A program made the position numbers and the translations under genes. Positions 8,979-17,067 of a stretch of DNA of 64,000 bases are shown piece by piece. The stretch is from Bog-756 sp963778165 (GTDB lineage Bacteria; Actinomycetota; Acidimicrobiia; Acidimicrobiales; RAAP-2), in contig CAVZTE010000004.1 of NCBI GenBank assembly GCA_963778165.1, positions 248,001 through 312,000 on the forward strand, given 5' to 3'. The stretch's first letter is position 1; the number at the start of each line of letters is the position of its first letter. Under the pieces are notes generated by a model, which made no database searches, had not been told where the DNA came from, and worked only from the letters and a program-made list of their open reading frames with translations.

Positions 8979-9666
8979 AGTCCACCCCCTCGGTCCCGGT
9001 GTCCGGTTGGGTGTCGATCCGATAGCCGACGCCGGCCACCGTGGCAATGATCCAGGGTTCGCCGAGGCGCTTGCGCAGCGCCGAGACCGTGATGCGCACG
9101 GCATTGGTGAAGGGGTCGGCGTTCTCGTCCCACGCCTGCTCCAAGAGCTCCTCCGCACTGACCACACCACCTTCCGCCGCCACCAACACTTCGAGTACGG
9201 CGAATTGCTTGCGAGTGAGCGCCACGTACCGCCCGTGGCGATAGACCTCACGGCGGAACGGGTCCAGGCGCAGGCCGGCGATCTCTCGCACCGGTGGCCG
9301 GCTGTGAGCGCGTCTGCGGTCGAGGGCCCGGAGACGGAGGACCAGCTCTCGCAACTCGAACGGCTTGGTCAGATAGTCGTCGGCACCGAGTCCGAATCCG
9401 GAAGCCTTGTCGTCCAACCGGTCGGCGGCGGTGAGCATCAGGATGGGCATGCCGCCTCCGGAGGCGACGATGCGTCTGGCGATCTCATCGCCGGAGGGCC
9501 CGGGGATGTCCCGGTCGAGGATGGCGATGTCGTAGGCGTTGACGCTCAGCAGGCCGAGAGCTGCATCACCGTCTGCCGCGATGTCCGCGGCGATTGCCTC
9601 CAGGCGGAGGCCATCGCGGATGGCCTCGGCCATATAGGGCTCGTCCTCGACGATCAACACACGCAC
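8971..9666 (-). CDS. vanR: VanR-type OmpR-family response regulator
   Basis: A 231-residue two-component regulator. The receiver domain has the acidic pair ED at residues 8-9, phospho-acceptor Asp51 in ILDRDIPGPSGDEI, and the conserved lysine in YLTKPFE (about 101). The OmpR winged-helix domain (about 125-225) contains FTNAVRITVSALRKRLGEPW. As I recall it, the sequence is strikingly close to the Streptomyces-type VanR along its whole length. Expected role: when phosphorylated by VanS it activates the divergent vanH promoter and its own. I chose the GTG at 9666 (VRVLIVEDE), which reproduces the usual start, over a TTG two codons earlier. It precedes and overlaps vanS. Unlike enterococcal and Streptomyces clusters, the vanRS pair here points away from vanHAX. 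Confidence 0.92.
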   Translation of the reverse strand: MRVLIVEDEPYMAEAIRDGLRLEAIAADIAADGDAALGLLSVNAYDIAILDRDIPGPSGDEIARRIVASGGGMPILMLTAADRLDDKASGFGLGADDYLTKPFELRELVLRLRALDRRRAHSRPPVREIAGLRLDPFRREVYRHGRYVALTRKQFAVLEVLVAAEGGVVSAEELLEQAWDENADPFTNAVRITVSALRKRLGEPWIIATVAGVGYRIDTQPDTGTEGVDCG

Positions 9667-9857
9667 ATTCAAGGCAGGTTACCCCCCACGGCATATCGTC
9701 CGTGTATCGAAAACGCCATACGGGCTGGCAACATCACATTGGCTTGAGTGGCAGCGTGACCCACACCGCACCGGCACAACAGGCGGATATGCACCCCCGG
9801 TCGGCCCGATCCACGTACCTTTCGGACCCATCCGACCAACACGGCCCACACTCCAAA
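9667..9857. promoter_or_regulatory. vanR-vanH divergent control region
   Basis: About 190 bases between the divergent vanR and vanH starts must hold both promoters and the VanR binding sites. An imperfect inverted repeat, CCGTGT...ATACGG, lies around 9700-9723. On the minus strand TAACCT (9681-9676) could be the vanR -10 box, ~9 bases from its start. I could not identify a convincing vanH promoter by eye. Confidence 0.4.
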
Positions 9858-10838
9858 ATGGAGGCTGTCGTCTCAGCCATGGGCATCACCGTCTATGGAA
9901 GCGAGTCGGAGGAGGCCGCCCTGTTCCGAGAGATGGCCCCCCGCTTCGGCCTGGTGCCGACTATCACCGATGCCGCGGTTTCTGAAGCCAACATCGACCT
10001 GGCATCTGGTACCCGGTGCATCAGTGTCGGCCACAAGAGCACGGTCTCACACTCCACCCTCGCCGCCCTCAGTGACGCCGGCGTGAGATACATCTCCTCG
10101 AGGAGTGTCGGATGCAACCACATCGACGTGCAGCGCGCCGAGCACCTTGGCATGTCCGTAGAGACGGTCGCCTATTCGCCTGACGCCGTCGCTGACTACA
10201 CCTTGATGCTGATGCTGATGGCGGTGCGACGGGCCAAATCCACCCTCAGCCGGGTGCAGGCCCATGACTACCGCTTGAACGACGTGAGCGGAAGGGAACT
10301 CCGCGACATGACGGTCGGAGTCATCGGGACCGGGCGCATCGGCACAGCAGTGGTCAACAGGCTAAGGGGCTTCGGCTGTCCGGTCTTGGCGTATGACTGC
10401 TGTCCCCTGACGTCCGCCGAGTATGTGCCTCTCGACGAGCTGCTGCGGCGGAGCGACGTGGTCACGCTCCATACGCCACTCAACGCCGACACTCACCATC
10501 TCTTGAGTCGTCGACGCATCGAGCAGATGAAGGACGGTGCCTTCATTGTAAACACCGGACGCGGGGCACTCCTCGATACCGCCGCCCTTCTGGACGCCTT
10601 GGAACGCGGCCGACTCGGCGGCGCGGCGCTGGATGTCCTCGAAGGCGAGGAAGGAGTCTTCTACTCCGACTGCCGACAACGACCCATTGAACATCAACTG
10701 TTGCGATTGGGCCGGCTGCCGAATGTCATCATCACCCCGCACTCCGCCTATTACACCGACCACGCGCTGCATGACATCGTCGAGAACACGCTCGACAACT
10801 GCCTCCGCTTCGGGAAACGGGCGCCATGGATCGGCTGA
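9858..10838 (+). CDS. vanH: D-lactate dehydrogenase VanH (2-hydroxyacid dehydrogenase)
   Basis: A 326-residue NAD-dependent enzyme that reduces pyruvate to D-lactate, the substrate for VanA. It has the D-isomer 2-hydroxyacid dehydrogenase fold with Rossmann motif VGVIGTGRIG near residue 155 and catalytic His in ITPHSAYYTDHAL. VanH-specific stretches are clear: CISVGHKS, CNHIDVQRAE, AYSPDAVADYTLMLMLMAVR and VLEGEEGVFYSDC. The start is either the ATG at 9858 (MEAVVSAMG) or the ATG at 9879 (MGITVYG); the long open frame upstream of these is intergenic. It is the first gene of a tightly overlapping vanH-vanA-vanX-murF operon, and its last 13 bases overlap vanA. Expression is likely under VanR control. 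Confidence 0.93.
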   Translation: MEAVVSAMGITVYGSESEEAALFREMAPRFGLVPTITDAAVSEANIDLASGTRCISVGHKSTVSHSTLAALSDAGVRYISSRSVGCNHIDVQRAEHLGMSVETVAYSPDAVADYTLMLMLMAVRRAKSTLSRVQAHDYRLNDVSGRELRDMTVGVIGTGRIGTAVVNRLRGFGCPVLAYDCCPLTSAEYVPLDELLRRSDVVTLHTPLNADTHHLLSRRRIEQMKDGAFIVNTGRGALLDTAALLDALERGRLGGAALDVLEGEEGVFYSDCRQRPIEHQLLRLGRLPNVIITPHSAYYTDHALHDIVENTLDNCLRFGKRAPWIG

Positions 10839-11866
10839 GCCTGGCCGTCGTCTTCGGAGGGTCCTCCGAAGAACACCCCATCTCGGTCAAGTCTGCCCAG
10901 GAGGTGGCCAGGGTCCTCGACCCCGAGCGGTACGAGCCCCACTACCTCGGGATCTCCAAGCACGGTGCCTGGAGTCTGTGTGACAGCCCGGAAGCGGACT
11001 GGGAAGCCCGGGGCTGCCGTCCGGCCGTCCTCTCACCGGACACCGGCGCTCACGGGCTGTTGGTCCTGGACCAGGGGCGCTACCGGACCATCCGGGTGGA
11101 CGTGGTGCTTCCCGTACTGCACGGCAAGCTCGGGGAGGACGGGGCCATCCAGGGTCTGCTGGAGCTGTCCGGCATCCCCTACGTCGGCTGTGGCGTCCAG
11201 AGTTCGGCACTGTGCATGGACAAGTCACTCGCTTATCTGGTGGCTCGCAGCGTAGGGGTGGCGACGCCGGACTTCTGGCCCGTAGCGGCCGGCGAGCACA
11301 TCGAAGCCGACAATCTTCCGTACCCCGTCTTCGTCAAGCCGGCTCGGTCCGGCTCATCGTTCGGCGTGAGCAAGGTGACCCGAAGTGAAGAGCTGCCCGG
11401 CGCCATGGATGCGGCTCGTCAGTACGACTCCAAGGTGCTGATCGAAGAGGCGGTCCCAGGCGCCGAAGTGGGGTGCGCCATCCTCGGGAACGGCACCGAG
11501 CTGATCGCCGGCGAGCCAGACCGCGTGGCGCTGTCCCATGGGTTCTTCAGAATCCATCAGGAGCGTGAGCCCGAGCGAGGTTCTGAGAACGCATCATTCA
11601 TCGTTCCTGCCGATATATCGACCGCGGCGCGTGAGCTGGTCAGGGAGACGGCAAAAGCCCTGTACCGCGCTTTGGGGTGCCGGGGTCTGGCCAGAGTGGA
11701 CCTGTTCCTGAAGGAAGACGGATCAGTAGTCCTGAACGAAGTCAACACCATGCCGGGACTGACCTCCTACAGCCGCTACCCGAGGATGATGGCCGCGGCA
11801 GGTCTGCCGCTGGGCGACGTGGTCGACAGGGTCGTGTCGTTGGCATGGGCCGGACGGAGCTCATGA
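10826..11866 (+). CDS. vanA: D-alanine--D-lactate ligase VanA type
   Basis: A 346-residue ATP-grasp ligase making D-alanyl-D-lactate, the depsipeptide that replaces D-Ala-D-Ala at the end of peptidoglycan precursors and lowers glycopeptide binding. Visible features are the N-terminal VVFGGSSEEHPISVKSA, YPVFVKPARSGSSFGVSK for ATP binding, and an omega-loop FFRIHQEREPERGSENA with His244. That His is at the same number as the D-lactate-selecting His of enterococcal VanA; D-Ala-D-Ala ligases have a Tyr-containing loop instead. The magnesium-binding C-terminal block VLNEVNTMPGLTSYSRYPRM is complete. The start overlaps the vanH stop, and its TGA overlaps the vanX ATG (ATGA at 11863-11866). Ligase subtype cannot be assigned from sequence alone, but D-Lac rather than D-Ser or D-Ala specificity is well supported. 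Confidence 0.95.
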   Translation: MDRLSLAVVFGGSSEEHPISVKSAQEVARVLDPERYEPHYLGISKHGAWSLCDSPEADWEARGCRPAVLSPDTGAHGLLVLDQGRYRTIRVDVVLPVLHGKLGEDGAIQGLLELSGIPYVGCGVQSSALCMDKSLAYLVARSVGVATPDFWPVAAGEHIEADNLPYPVFVKPARSGSSFGVSKVTRSEELPGAMDAARQYDSKVLIEEAVPGAEVGCAILGNGTELIAGEPDRVALSHGFFRIHQEREPERGSENASFIVPADISTAARELVRETAKALYRALGCRGLARVDLFLKEDGSVVLNEVNTMPGLTSYSRYPRMMAAAGLPLGDVVDRVVSLAWAGRSS

Positions 11867-12495
11867 ATCACGACTTTGTCTTCGTCGACGAGGCGGTGCC
11901 CGGAATTCGCTGGGATGCCAAGTACGCCACCTGGGACAACTTCACCGGCAAGCCCGTCGACGGATATCTGGCCAACCGAATTGTCGGCACCATGGCTCTG
12001 TGCGCAGCCCTACAAGCGGCGCAAGAAGTGGCGGCATCCCTGGGCTTCGGCCTGCTCCTCTGGGACGGGTACCGCCCCCAACGCGCCGTGCATTCCTTCC
12101 TGCAGTGGTCACAGCAGGTGGAGGACGGCAGAAAGAAACAGCGGCACTACCCACATATCGACAGACCCCAGATGTTCGAACAGGGATACGTGGCCGCCAA
12201 GTCGGGGCACAGCCGCGGCAGCACCGTCGACTTGACGCTGTACCACCTGGTCACCGGTGAACTGGCGGCGATGGGCGGCCACCACGACCTGATGGATCCG
12301 ATCTCGCACCATGGGGCGGAAGGAATCACTCCGGCCGAAGCGCAGAACCGTCAGTGCCTGTGGTCGGTCATGAAGCAGTGCGGTTTCGCTTCGTACACCT
12401 GTGAATGGTGGCATTACTCGTTGGAAGACGAGCCGTATCCAGATACCTACTTCGACTTCCCCATCGGGTCCACTCGTGCGCTGTTCGGCGTCTGA
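11863..12495 (+). CDS. vanX: D-Ala-D-Ala dipeptidase VanX
   Basis: A 210-residue cytoplasmic zinc dipeptidase that removes residual D-Ala-D-Ala so that only D-Ala-D-Lac enters the cell wall. All catalytic residues are present at the numbers of the enterococcal enzyme: Arg71 in WDGYRPQR, zinc ligands His116 and Asp123 in SGHSRGSTVDLT, Glu181 and His184 in EWWHY. The N-terminal RWDAKYATWDNFTGKPVDGY and C-terminal DEPYPDTYFDFP blocks are also VanX hallmarks. The ATG at 11863 overlaps the vanA stop (ATGA). The gene runs 20 bases into the likely murF start, so the operon continues without a gap. Confidence 0.96.
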   Translation: MNHDFVFVDEAVPGIRWDAKYATWDNFTGKPVDGYLANRIVGTMALCAALQAAQEVAASLGFGLLLWDGYRPQRAVHSFLQWSQQVEDGRKKQRHYPHIDRPQMFEQGYVAAKSGHSRGSTVDLTLYHLVTGELAAMGGHHDLMDPISHHGAEGITPAEAQNRQCLWSVMKQCGFASYTCEWWHYSLEDEPYPDTYFDFPIGSTRALFGV

Positions 12496-13855
12496 GCTGA
12501 CGGCCCATCTGGGTGGCGAGCTGGTCGGGCCCGACAACAGCATCGAGGGAGCCGGCATTGACTCCAGGACCATCCGGCCGGGGCAGCTCTACGTTCCCAT
12601 CGTGGCCGAACGCAACGGCCACGACTTCATCGCCGCAGCGCTCGGGGCCGGGGCGGCGGCCTACGTCACCGCCCAAGAGCCGGTGGGCGGTACGGCCATC
12701 CGTGTCCGCGACACCGCGGCAGCGTTGTTGAGCCTCGGGGCGTTCGCCCGCCGTCGGGTCGGGGGCGCCATCGGCGTCACCGGGTCGGTCGGGAAGACCA
12801 CCACCAAGGACCTCCTGGCCGGCTGTCTGACGTCGACGTTCCCCACCGCCGCCAGCCAGGGCTCCTTCAACAACGAGCTGGGCCTGCCCCTCACGCTCTT
12901 CAATGCGCCGGATGCGACGCGGTGGGTGGTCGTGGAGATGGGAGCCCGGAGGGCGGGAGACATCAAGCTGCTGGCCGACGTGGCACGCCCCGAGGTGGGC
13001 ATCGTCACCAGGGTCGCCCAGGCGCACCTGGCGTACTTCGGTGACCTCGGCGGCGTGGCCCTCGCCAAAGGCGAGCTGGTGGCCGCCCTGCCGCCATCGG
13101 GCCTCGCCGTGCTGAACTTCGATGACCCCCGGGTCCGCCCCATGGCGTTGCGGAGCGCCTGTCCCGTGGTCGGGTTCGGGATGGGTGCCGACGCCGAGGT
13201 GCGGGCCGAAGACATCATCTGCGACGGCGATCTACGGGCTCGGTTCCGCCTGTCATCGCCGTGGGGGCGGACCGAGGTCCGGTTGGCGGTGCTCGGCAGG
13301 CACCAGGTCCCCAACGCACTGGCCGCGGCAGCGGTGGCGCTGTGGTGTGGGGTCCCCATCGAGTCCGTGGCGGGGGCACTTTCGGTGACCCGCGGCTCAC
13401 CCCTGCGCATGGAAGTCCATCATCTGCCTGGCGGTCCGGCCCTGGTCGTCGACTGCTACAACGCCAACCCGGCCTCGGCCGAAGCGGCCCTCCGCTCGCT
13501 GGCGGCGTTGCCGGGCCAACGGAAACTGGCCCTCCTGGGGCTGATGGCCGAGCTGGGAGAGCACAGCGAGTCCGAGCATGACCGGATCGCCCTGTTGGGG
13601 GAGGGCCTCGGGATCGAGGTCGTGGGTTACCAAACCGGGCTCTACGGCGGGTCGAGTGTGAACAGTGTCGACGAAGCTGTGGCGCTGTTGCGCACCATAG
13701 GCCCGGGTGACGCTGCGCTGATCAAAGGCAGCCGCGTGGCGCAGCTCGAAGACGTGGTGCGCGCTTATGGGAGAGCAGCACCATCGCCAACCCTCAGTAC
13801 CGCCGCCGGACCGTACCAAACGGGCTCGTCATCCGACCCTTGTTCCGAGGCGTGA
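12476..13855 (+). CDS. murF: UDP-N-acetylmuramoyl-tripeptide--D-alanyl-D-X ligase MurF
   Basis: A 459-residue Mur ligase that adds the terminal dipeptide, here presumably D-Ala-D-Lac, to UDP-MurNAc-tripeptide. The N-terminal substrate domain begins VRCSASELTAHLGGE. The ATP loop GSVGKTTTK is at residues 103-111, followed by FNNELGLPLTL, the carbamylated-lysine neighbourhood LAKGEL, and VDCYNANPASAEAAL in the C-terminal domain. The GTG at 12476 is chosen because MurF proteins start close to this point; it lies 20 bases inside vanX, and the longer open frame is a vanX shadow. Position at the end of a van operon matches the murF2 copies reported next to vanHAX in some glycopeptide producers. Whether a second, housekeeping murF exists elsewhere cannot be seen here. 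Confidence 0.92.
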   Translation: MRCSASELTAHLGGELVGPDNSIEGAGIDSRTIRPGQLYVPIVAERNGHDFIAAALGAGAAAYVTAQEPVGGTAIRVRDTAAALLSLGAFARRRVGGAIGVTGSVGKTTTKDLLAGCLTSTFPTAASQGSFNNELGLPLTLFNAPDATRWVVVEMGARRAGDIKLLADVARPEVGIVTRVAQAHLAYFGDLGGVALAKGELVAALPPSGLAVLNFDDPRVRPMALRSACPVVGFGMGADAEVRAEDIICDGDLRARFRLSSPWGRTEVRLAVLGRHQVPNALAAAAVALWCGVPIESVAGALSVTRGSPLRMEVHHLPGGPALVVDCYNANPASAEAALRSLAALPGQRKLALLGLMAELGEHSESEHDRIALLGEGLGIEVVGYQTGLYGGSSVNSVDEAVALLRTIGPGDAALIKGSRVAQLEDVVRAYGRAAPSPTLSTAAGPYQTGSSSDPCSEA

Positions 13856-13872
13856 CAGTGGGGACCGGCCCA

Positions 13873-15294
13873 CTATCGCACCGCTTGGACCGCCTGCGGT
13901 TCCAACCAGGGCTCCCGCCAGTGGGGAAAGCCCGACACCAGTCGGGAGGCGCCGGGGGGACCCCACGACCCTGGGGCATACCCTTCGACCGGTGGGGGGT
14001 CATCGAGGAGCGGTTGCACGATGCGCCACGTCTCCTCGACGCTGTCCTCCCGGGTGAACAGGCTGGCATTGCCGGCCAGGGCATCGCCCAACAGGCGCTC
14101 GTAGGGCAGCGGAGCGCCACCCACTTCCTCCGAGAACACCAGGCCCAGGTCCACTGTGCGGGTGCTCTGCGCGCCGGGCTCTTTGATCTGGATCACCAGA
14201 TCCGCTCCGGGGGCCGGGTCGATACGGAGTACCAGCTGGTCGGCTTCCTGCTTGGCATTGGAAGCGAAGACCGGCCGGGGTGCGTGCTTGAACACGATCC
14301 GGACCTCGGTGACGGTCTCGGCCATGGCCTTGCCGGCCCGGATGAAGAACGGAACCCCGGACCACCGCCAGTTGTCGATCTCCAACCGGAGAGCGGCGAA
14401 GGTCTCGGTGTGCGAGCCGGCGGCCACCCCGGGCACGTCGAGGTACCCGTCATACTGGCCGCGGACGTAGTGGGCCGGGACGGCTGACGGCATGGACTTG
14501 AACACGTCGACCCGCTTGTCGCGCAGGCCATCGGCGTCGGAGGAGGAAGGGGGCTCGGACGCCACCAGGCCGATGATCTGCAGGAGGTGGTTCTGCACCA
14601 CGTCGCGCAGGGCCCCCACCGGGTCGTAGAAGCTCCCTCGATCGTCCACGCCGAAACTCTCGGCCATGGTGATCTGCACACAGGCGATCCGGTCACGATT
14701 CCACAGCGGCTCGAAGATGGAATTGGCGAACCGGAGGAACCCGATGTCCATGGCCGGCTCCTTGCCCAGGAAGTGGTCGATCCGGAAGATCTGCTGCTCG
14801 TCGAGCAACCGTCGGAGCTCGGCATTGAGGGCCCGGGCCGAGGCCAGATCGTGGCCGAAGGGCTTCTCCACCACCACCCGGGCGTTCTTGGTGATGCCGG
14901 CGGCAGCCAGCCCTTCGACCACCCGCCCGAACAGGGCGGGCGGGACCTCCAGGTAGAAGACCGGCTGATGCTTACCCGCCAGCGCTCCGGCCACCAGGTC
15001 GTAGGTCTTCGGGTCGGCATAGTCGCCACACACCATCGAGAGTCGTTGGGCGAACCGGTCGAACACCTCGTCATCCACGGCCTCGCCCGCACCCTCGATG
15101 GACTCACGGGCATGTTGGCGCAGGGTGTCGGTCGACCACTGGTCCCGGGCCACCCCGATGATCGGGCACTCCAGCCGGTGGCGCTTCTCCAGCCGGTAGA
15201 GGGACACGAAGGTCATCTTCTTGGCCAGATCTCCGGTGATCCCGAAGATCACCAGCACGTCGGCAGCGGTCTCGGCTTTTGCTGTCGGGGTCAT
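13873..15294 (-). CDS. zwf: Glucose-6-phosphate 1-dehydrogenase
   Basis: A 473-residue enzyme oxidising glucose-6-phosphate to 6-phosphogluconolactone with NADP, the entry step of the oxidative pentose-phosphate pathway. The nucleotide-binding start VIFGITGDLAKK is at residues 15-26, VVEKPFGHDL at about 141-150, and the active-site signature RIDHFLGKE at 171-179. Length and motif order are normal. It converges on murF with a 17-base gap and is divergent from rpiA (90 bases), so the pentose-phosphate genes form a compact group. No opcA or 6-phosphogluconolactonase gene is adjacent. Confidence 0.96.
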   Translation of the reverse strand: MTPTAKAETAADVLVIFGITGDLAKKMTFVSLYRLEKRHRLECPIIGVARDQWSTDTLRQHARESIEGAGEAVDDEVFDRFAQRLSMVCGDYADPKTYDLVAGALAGKHQPVFYLEVPPALFGRVVEGLAAAGITKNARVVVEKPFGHDLASARALNAELRRLLDEQQIFRIDHFLGKEPAMDIGFLRFANSIFEPLWNRDRIACVQITMAESFGVDDRGSFYDPVGALRDVVQNHLLQIIGLVASEPPSSSDADGLRDKRVDVFKSMPSAVPAHYVRGQYDGYLDVPGVAAGSHTETFAALRLEIDNWRWSGVPFFIRAGKAMAETVTEVRIVFKHAPRPVFASNAKQEADQLVLRIDPAPGADLVIQIKEPGAQSTRTVDLGLVFSEEVGGAPLPYERLLGDALAGNASLFTREDSVEETWRIVQPLLDDPPPVEGYAPGSWGPPGASRLVSGFPHWREPWLEPQAVQAVR

Positions 15295-15383
15295 CGGGGC
15301 CTCCCTGGTGGAACGGACGAATCGCTGAAGGCGGCGGAGCCAAGGGCTTGTCGCAGCCGAGGGTCATCGGTTACCGTCCCCCC

Positions 15384-16025
15384 GTGACCATTCCGGACGA
15401 GAAGCGGGCAGCCGCCGAGGCGGCCGCCCAGCTCGTCGAGAGTGGCATGACGGTGGGACTCGGCACCGGCACCACCGTGGCCTATCTCCTCCCCGCTCTG
15501 GCCCAGCGCTCCCTCACCCTCCGCTGTGTGGCCACGTCGCCCGGCACCGAACAGGCCGCCCTGGCGCTCGGGCTGCGGATGGAGCCCTTCGGATCCATCG
15601 ACCGGTTCGACATCACCATCGACGGCGCCGACCAGATCGCCCCGGACGGCTGGCTGATCAAGGGCGGTGGAGCCGCCCACACCCGCGAGAAGATCGCCGC
15701 GGCGGCGGCCGACCGCTTCGTGGTCATCGCCGACTCGTCCAAACCGGTCGACCGGCTCCACAGCCCGGTACCGCTGGAGCTGCTGGCCTACGGGCTGGAG
15801 GCCACCATCCGGCACCTCGAACAGGTGACCCTCCGCGATGTGCCGCCCAGCCCCGACGGCGGGATCATCGCCGACTACCAGGGGGTCATCGACGATCCGG
15901 CTGCCCTGGCGACGCGACTCCAGTCTGTGCCGGGGGTGGTCGAGCACGGGCTGTTCCCACCCGATCTGGTATCGGTGGTGTTGGTGGGACGGGGCGACAC
16001 GGTCGAGCGCACCGACCTGGCCTGA
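15384..16025 (+). CDS. rpiA: Ribose-5-phosphate isomerase A
   Basis: A 213-residue enzyme interconverting ribose-5-phosphate and ribulose-5-phosphate. Family motifs are in order: GLGTGTTVAYLL (about residues 25-36), the catalytic-Asp region DITIDGADQIAPDGWLIKGGG, and VVIADSSKPVDRL. The GTG at 15384 (VTIPDEKRAAAE) is preferred over an upstream in-frame start that would lie in the zwf leader. It is divergent from zwf and converges on gnd with a 5-base gap, completing the ribulose-5-phosphate branch of the local pathway. Confidence 0.94.
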   Translation: MTIPDEKRAAAEAAAQLVESGMTVGLGTGTTVAYLLPALAQRSLTLRCVATSPGTEQAALALGLRMEPFGSIDRFDITIDGADQIAPDGWLIKGGGAAHTREKIAAAAADRFVVIADSSKPVDRLHSPVPLELLAYGLEATIRHLEQVTLRDVPPSPDGGIIADYQGVIDDPAALATRLQSVPGVVEHGLFPPDLVSVVLVGRGDTVERTDLA

Positions 16026-16030
16026 GGCCA

Positions 16031-17059
16031 CTACTGCTTCTTCTCGACGTGGCCCCCGAACTCGCTGCGCATGGCCGACAGGATCTTGTCGGTGAACAGA
16101 CCGAGGCCCCGGGACTCGAAGCGCTCGAACAGGGACGCCGTGATGACCGGGGCCGGCACCCCTTCGTCGACCGCCGCCAGCACCGTCCACCGTCCCTCGC
16201 CGGAGTCGGAGACCCGACCGGCGAAGTCGTCCAGGTCCGGCGAGCTGGCGAAGGCGTCGGCGGTGAGGTCCACCAGCCACGACCCGACCACCGAGCCGCG
16301 CCGCCATACCTCAGCCACCTCTCCCACGTCGATGTCGTACTGGTAGGCCCACGGATCCCGCAGCGGGGTGGTCTCGGCGTCGGCTTCCTGGGTGACCTTG
16401 CCGGCGTTGGCATGCTTGATGATGCTCAAGCCCTCCGCTATCGAGGCCATCATCCCGTACTCGATCCCGTTGTGGACCATCTTGACGAAGTGTCCGGCCC
16501 CGTTGGGGCCGCAGTGGAGATAGCCGTCGGGGGCGGTGCCCTTTTTGGTCCGGTTCGGAGTGGGCTCAGCGCTTCCCTCCCCGGGGGCAATGGTCTTGAA
16601 GATGGGCCCCAGGCGGTCGACCACCTTGGTCTCGCCCCCGATCATCAGGCAGTAGCCGCGGTCGAGTCCCCAGACCCCGCCGCTGGTCCCGCAGTCCACA
16701 TAGTGGATCTTGTCGGCAGCCAGCTGCTTGGCCCGGGCGATGTCATCGCGGTAGTACGAGTTGCCTCCGTCGATGACCACGTCATCGACGTCGAGCAGGG
16801 GGACCAGTTGGTCCAGCGTCTCCTGCACGATGGCTGCCGGCAACATCAACCAGATGGCCCGGGGCTTGTCCAGCTTCTCCACGAACTCCTTGAGTGAGCC
16901 GGCCCCGACCGCTCCGTCTCCCTCGAGGTCCTTCACCGCGGCGGCGTTCACGTCGTAGGCCACACAGTGGTGACCGTCCCGCATCAGTCGACGGACCAGG
17001 TTGGCCCCCATCCGGCCGAGCCCGACCATTCCGAGCTGCATGGGCTTGTCTGTTGCCAT
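16031..17059 (-). CDS. gnd: 6-phosphogluconate dehydrogenase, decarboxylating, short type
   Basis: A 342-residue enzyme converting 6-phosphogluconate to ribulose-5-phosphate and CO2. It belongs to the short (GndA/YqeC-type) class of about 300-340 residues rather than the ~470-residue class. The N-terminal Rossmann motif MVGLGRMGANLVRRL is at residues 11-25, followed by VIDGGNSYYRDD, DCGTSGGVWGLDRGY, and the catalytic region NGAGHFVKMVHNGIEYG. Short-type enzymes are often NAD-linked, but cofactor choice is not certain here. It lies 8 bases downstream of pgi in the tal-pgi-gnd operon. Confidence 0.95.
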   Translation of the reverse strand: MATDKPMQLGMVGLGRMGANLVRRLMRDGHHCVAYDVNAAAVKDLEGDGAVGAGSLKEFVEKLDKPRAIWLMLPAAIVQETLDQLVPLLDVDDVVIDGGNSYYRDDIARAKQLAADKIHYVDCGTSGGVWGLDRGYCLMIGGETKVVDRLGPIFKTIAPGEGSAEPTPNRTKKGTAPDGYLHCGPNGAGHFVKMVHNGIEYGMMASIAEGLSIIKHANAGKVTQEADAETTPLRDPWAYQYDIDVGEVAEVWRRGSVVGSWLVDLTADAFASSPDLDDFAGRVSDSGEGRWTVLAAVDEGVPAPVITASLFERFESRGLGLFTDKILSAMRSEFGGHVEKKQ

Positions 17060-17067
17060 AGCTTCTC

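Noticed and set aside
12401..12475. Longer MurF N-terminus from an upstream ATG
   Set aside because: It would lie wholly inside vanX and add ~25 residues not expected of MurF; the GTG at 12476 fits the family start.
7842..13855. Mobile resistance transposon of the Tn1546 kind
   Set aside because: No transposase, resolvase, vanY, vanZ or terminal inverted repeats were found on either side; base composition looks like the neighbours by eye.
15291..16307. 338-residue minus-strand frame across rpiA
   Set aside because: Arg/Gly-rich antisense of rpiA with no recognisable domain.
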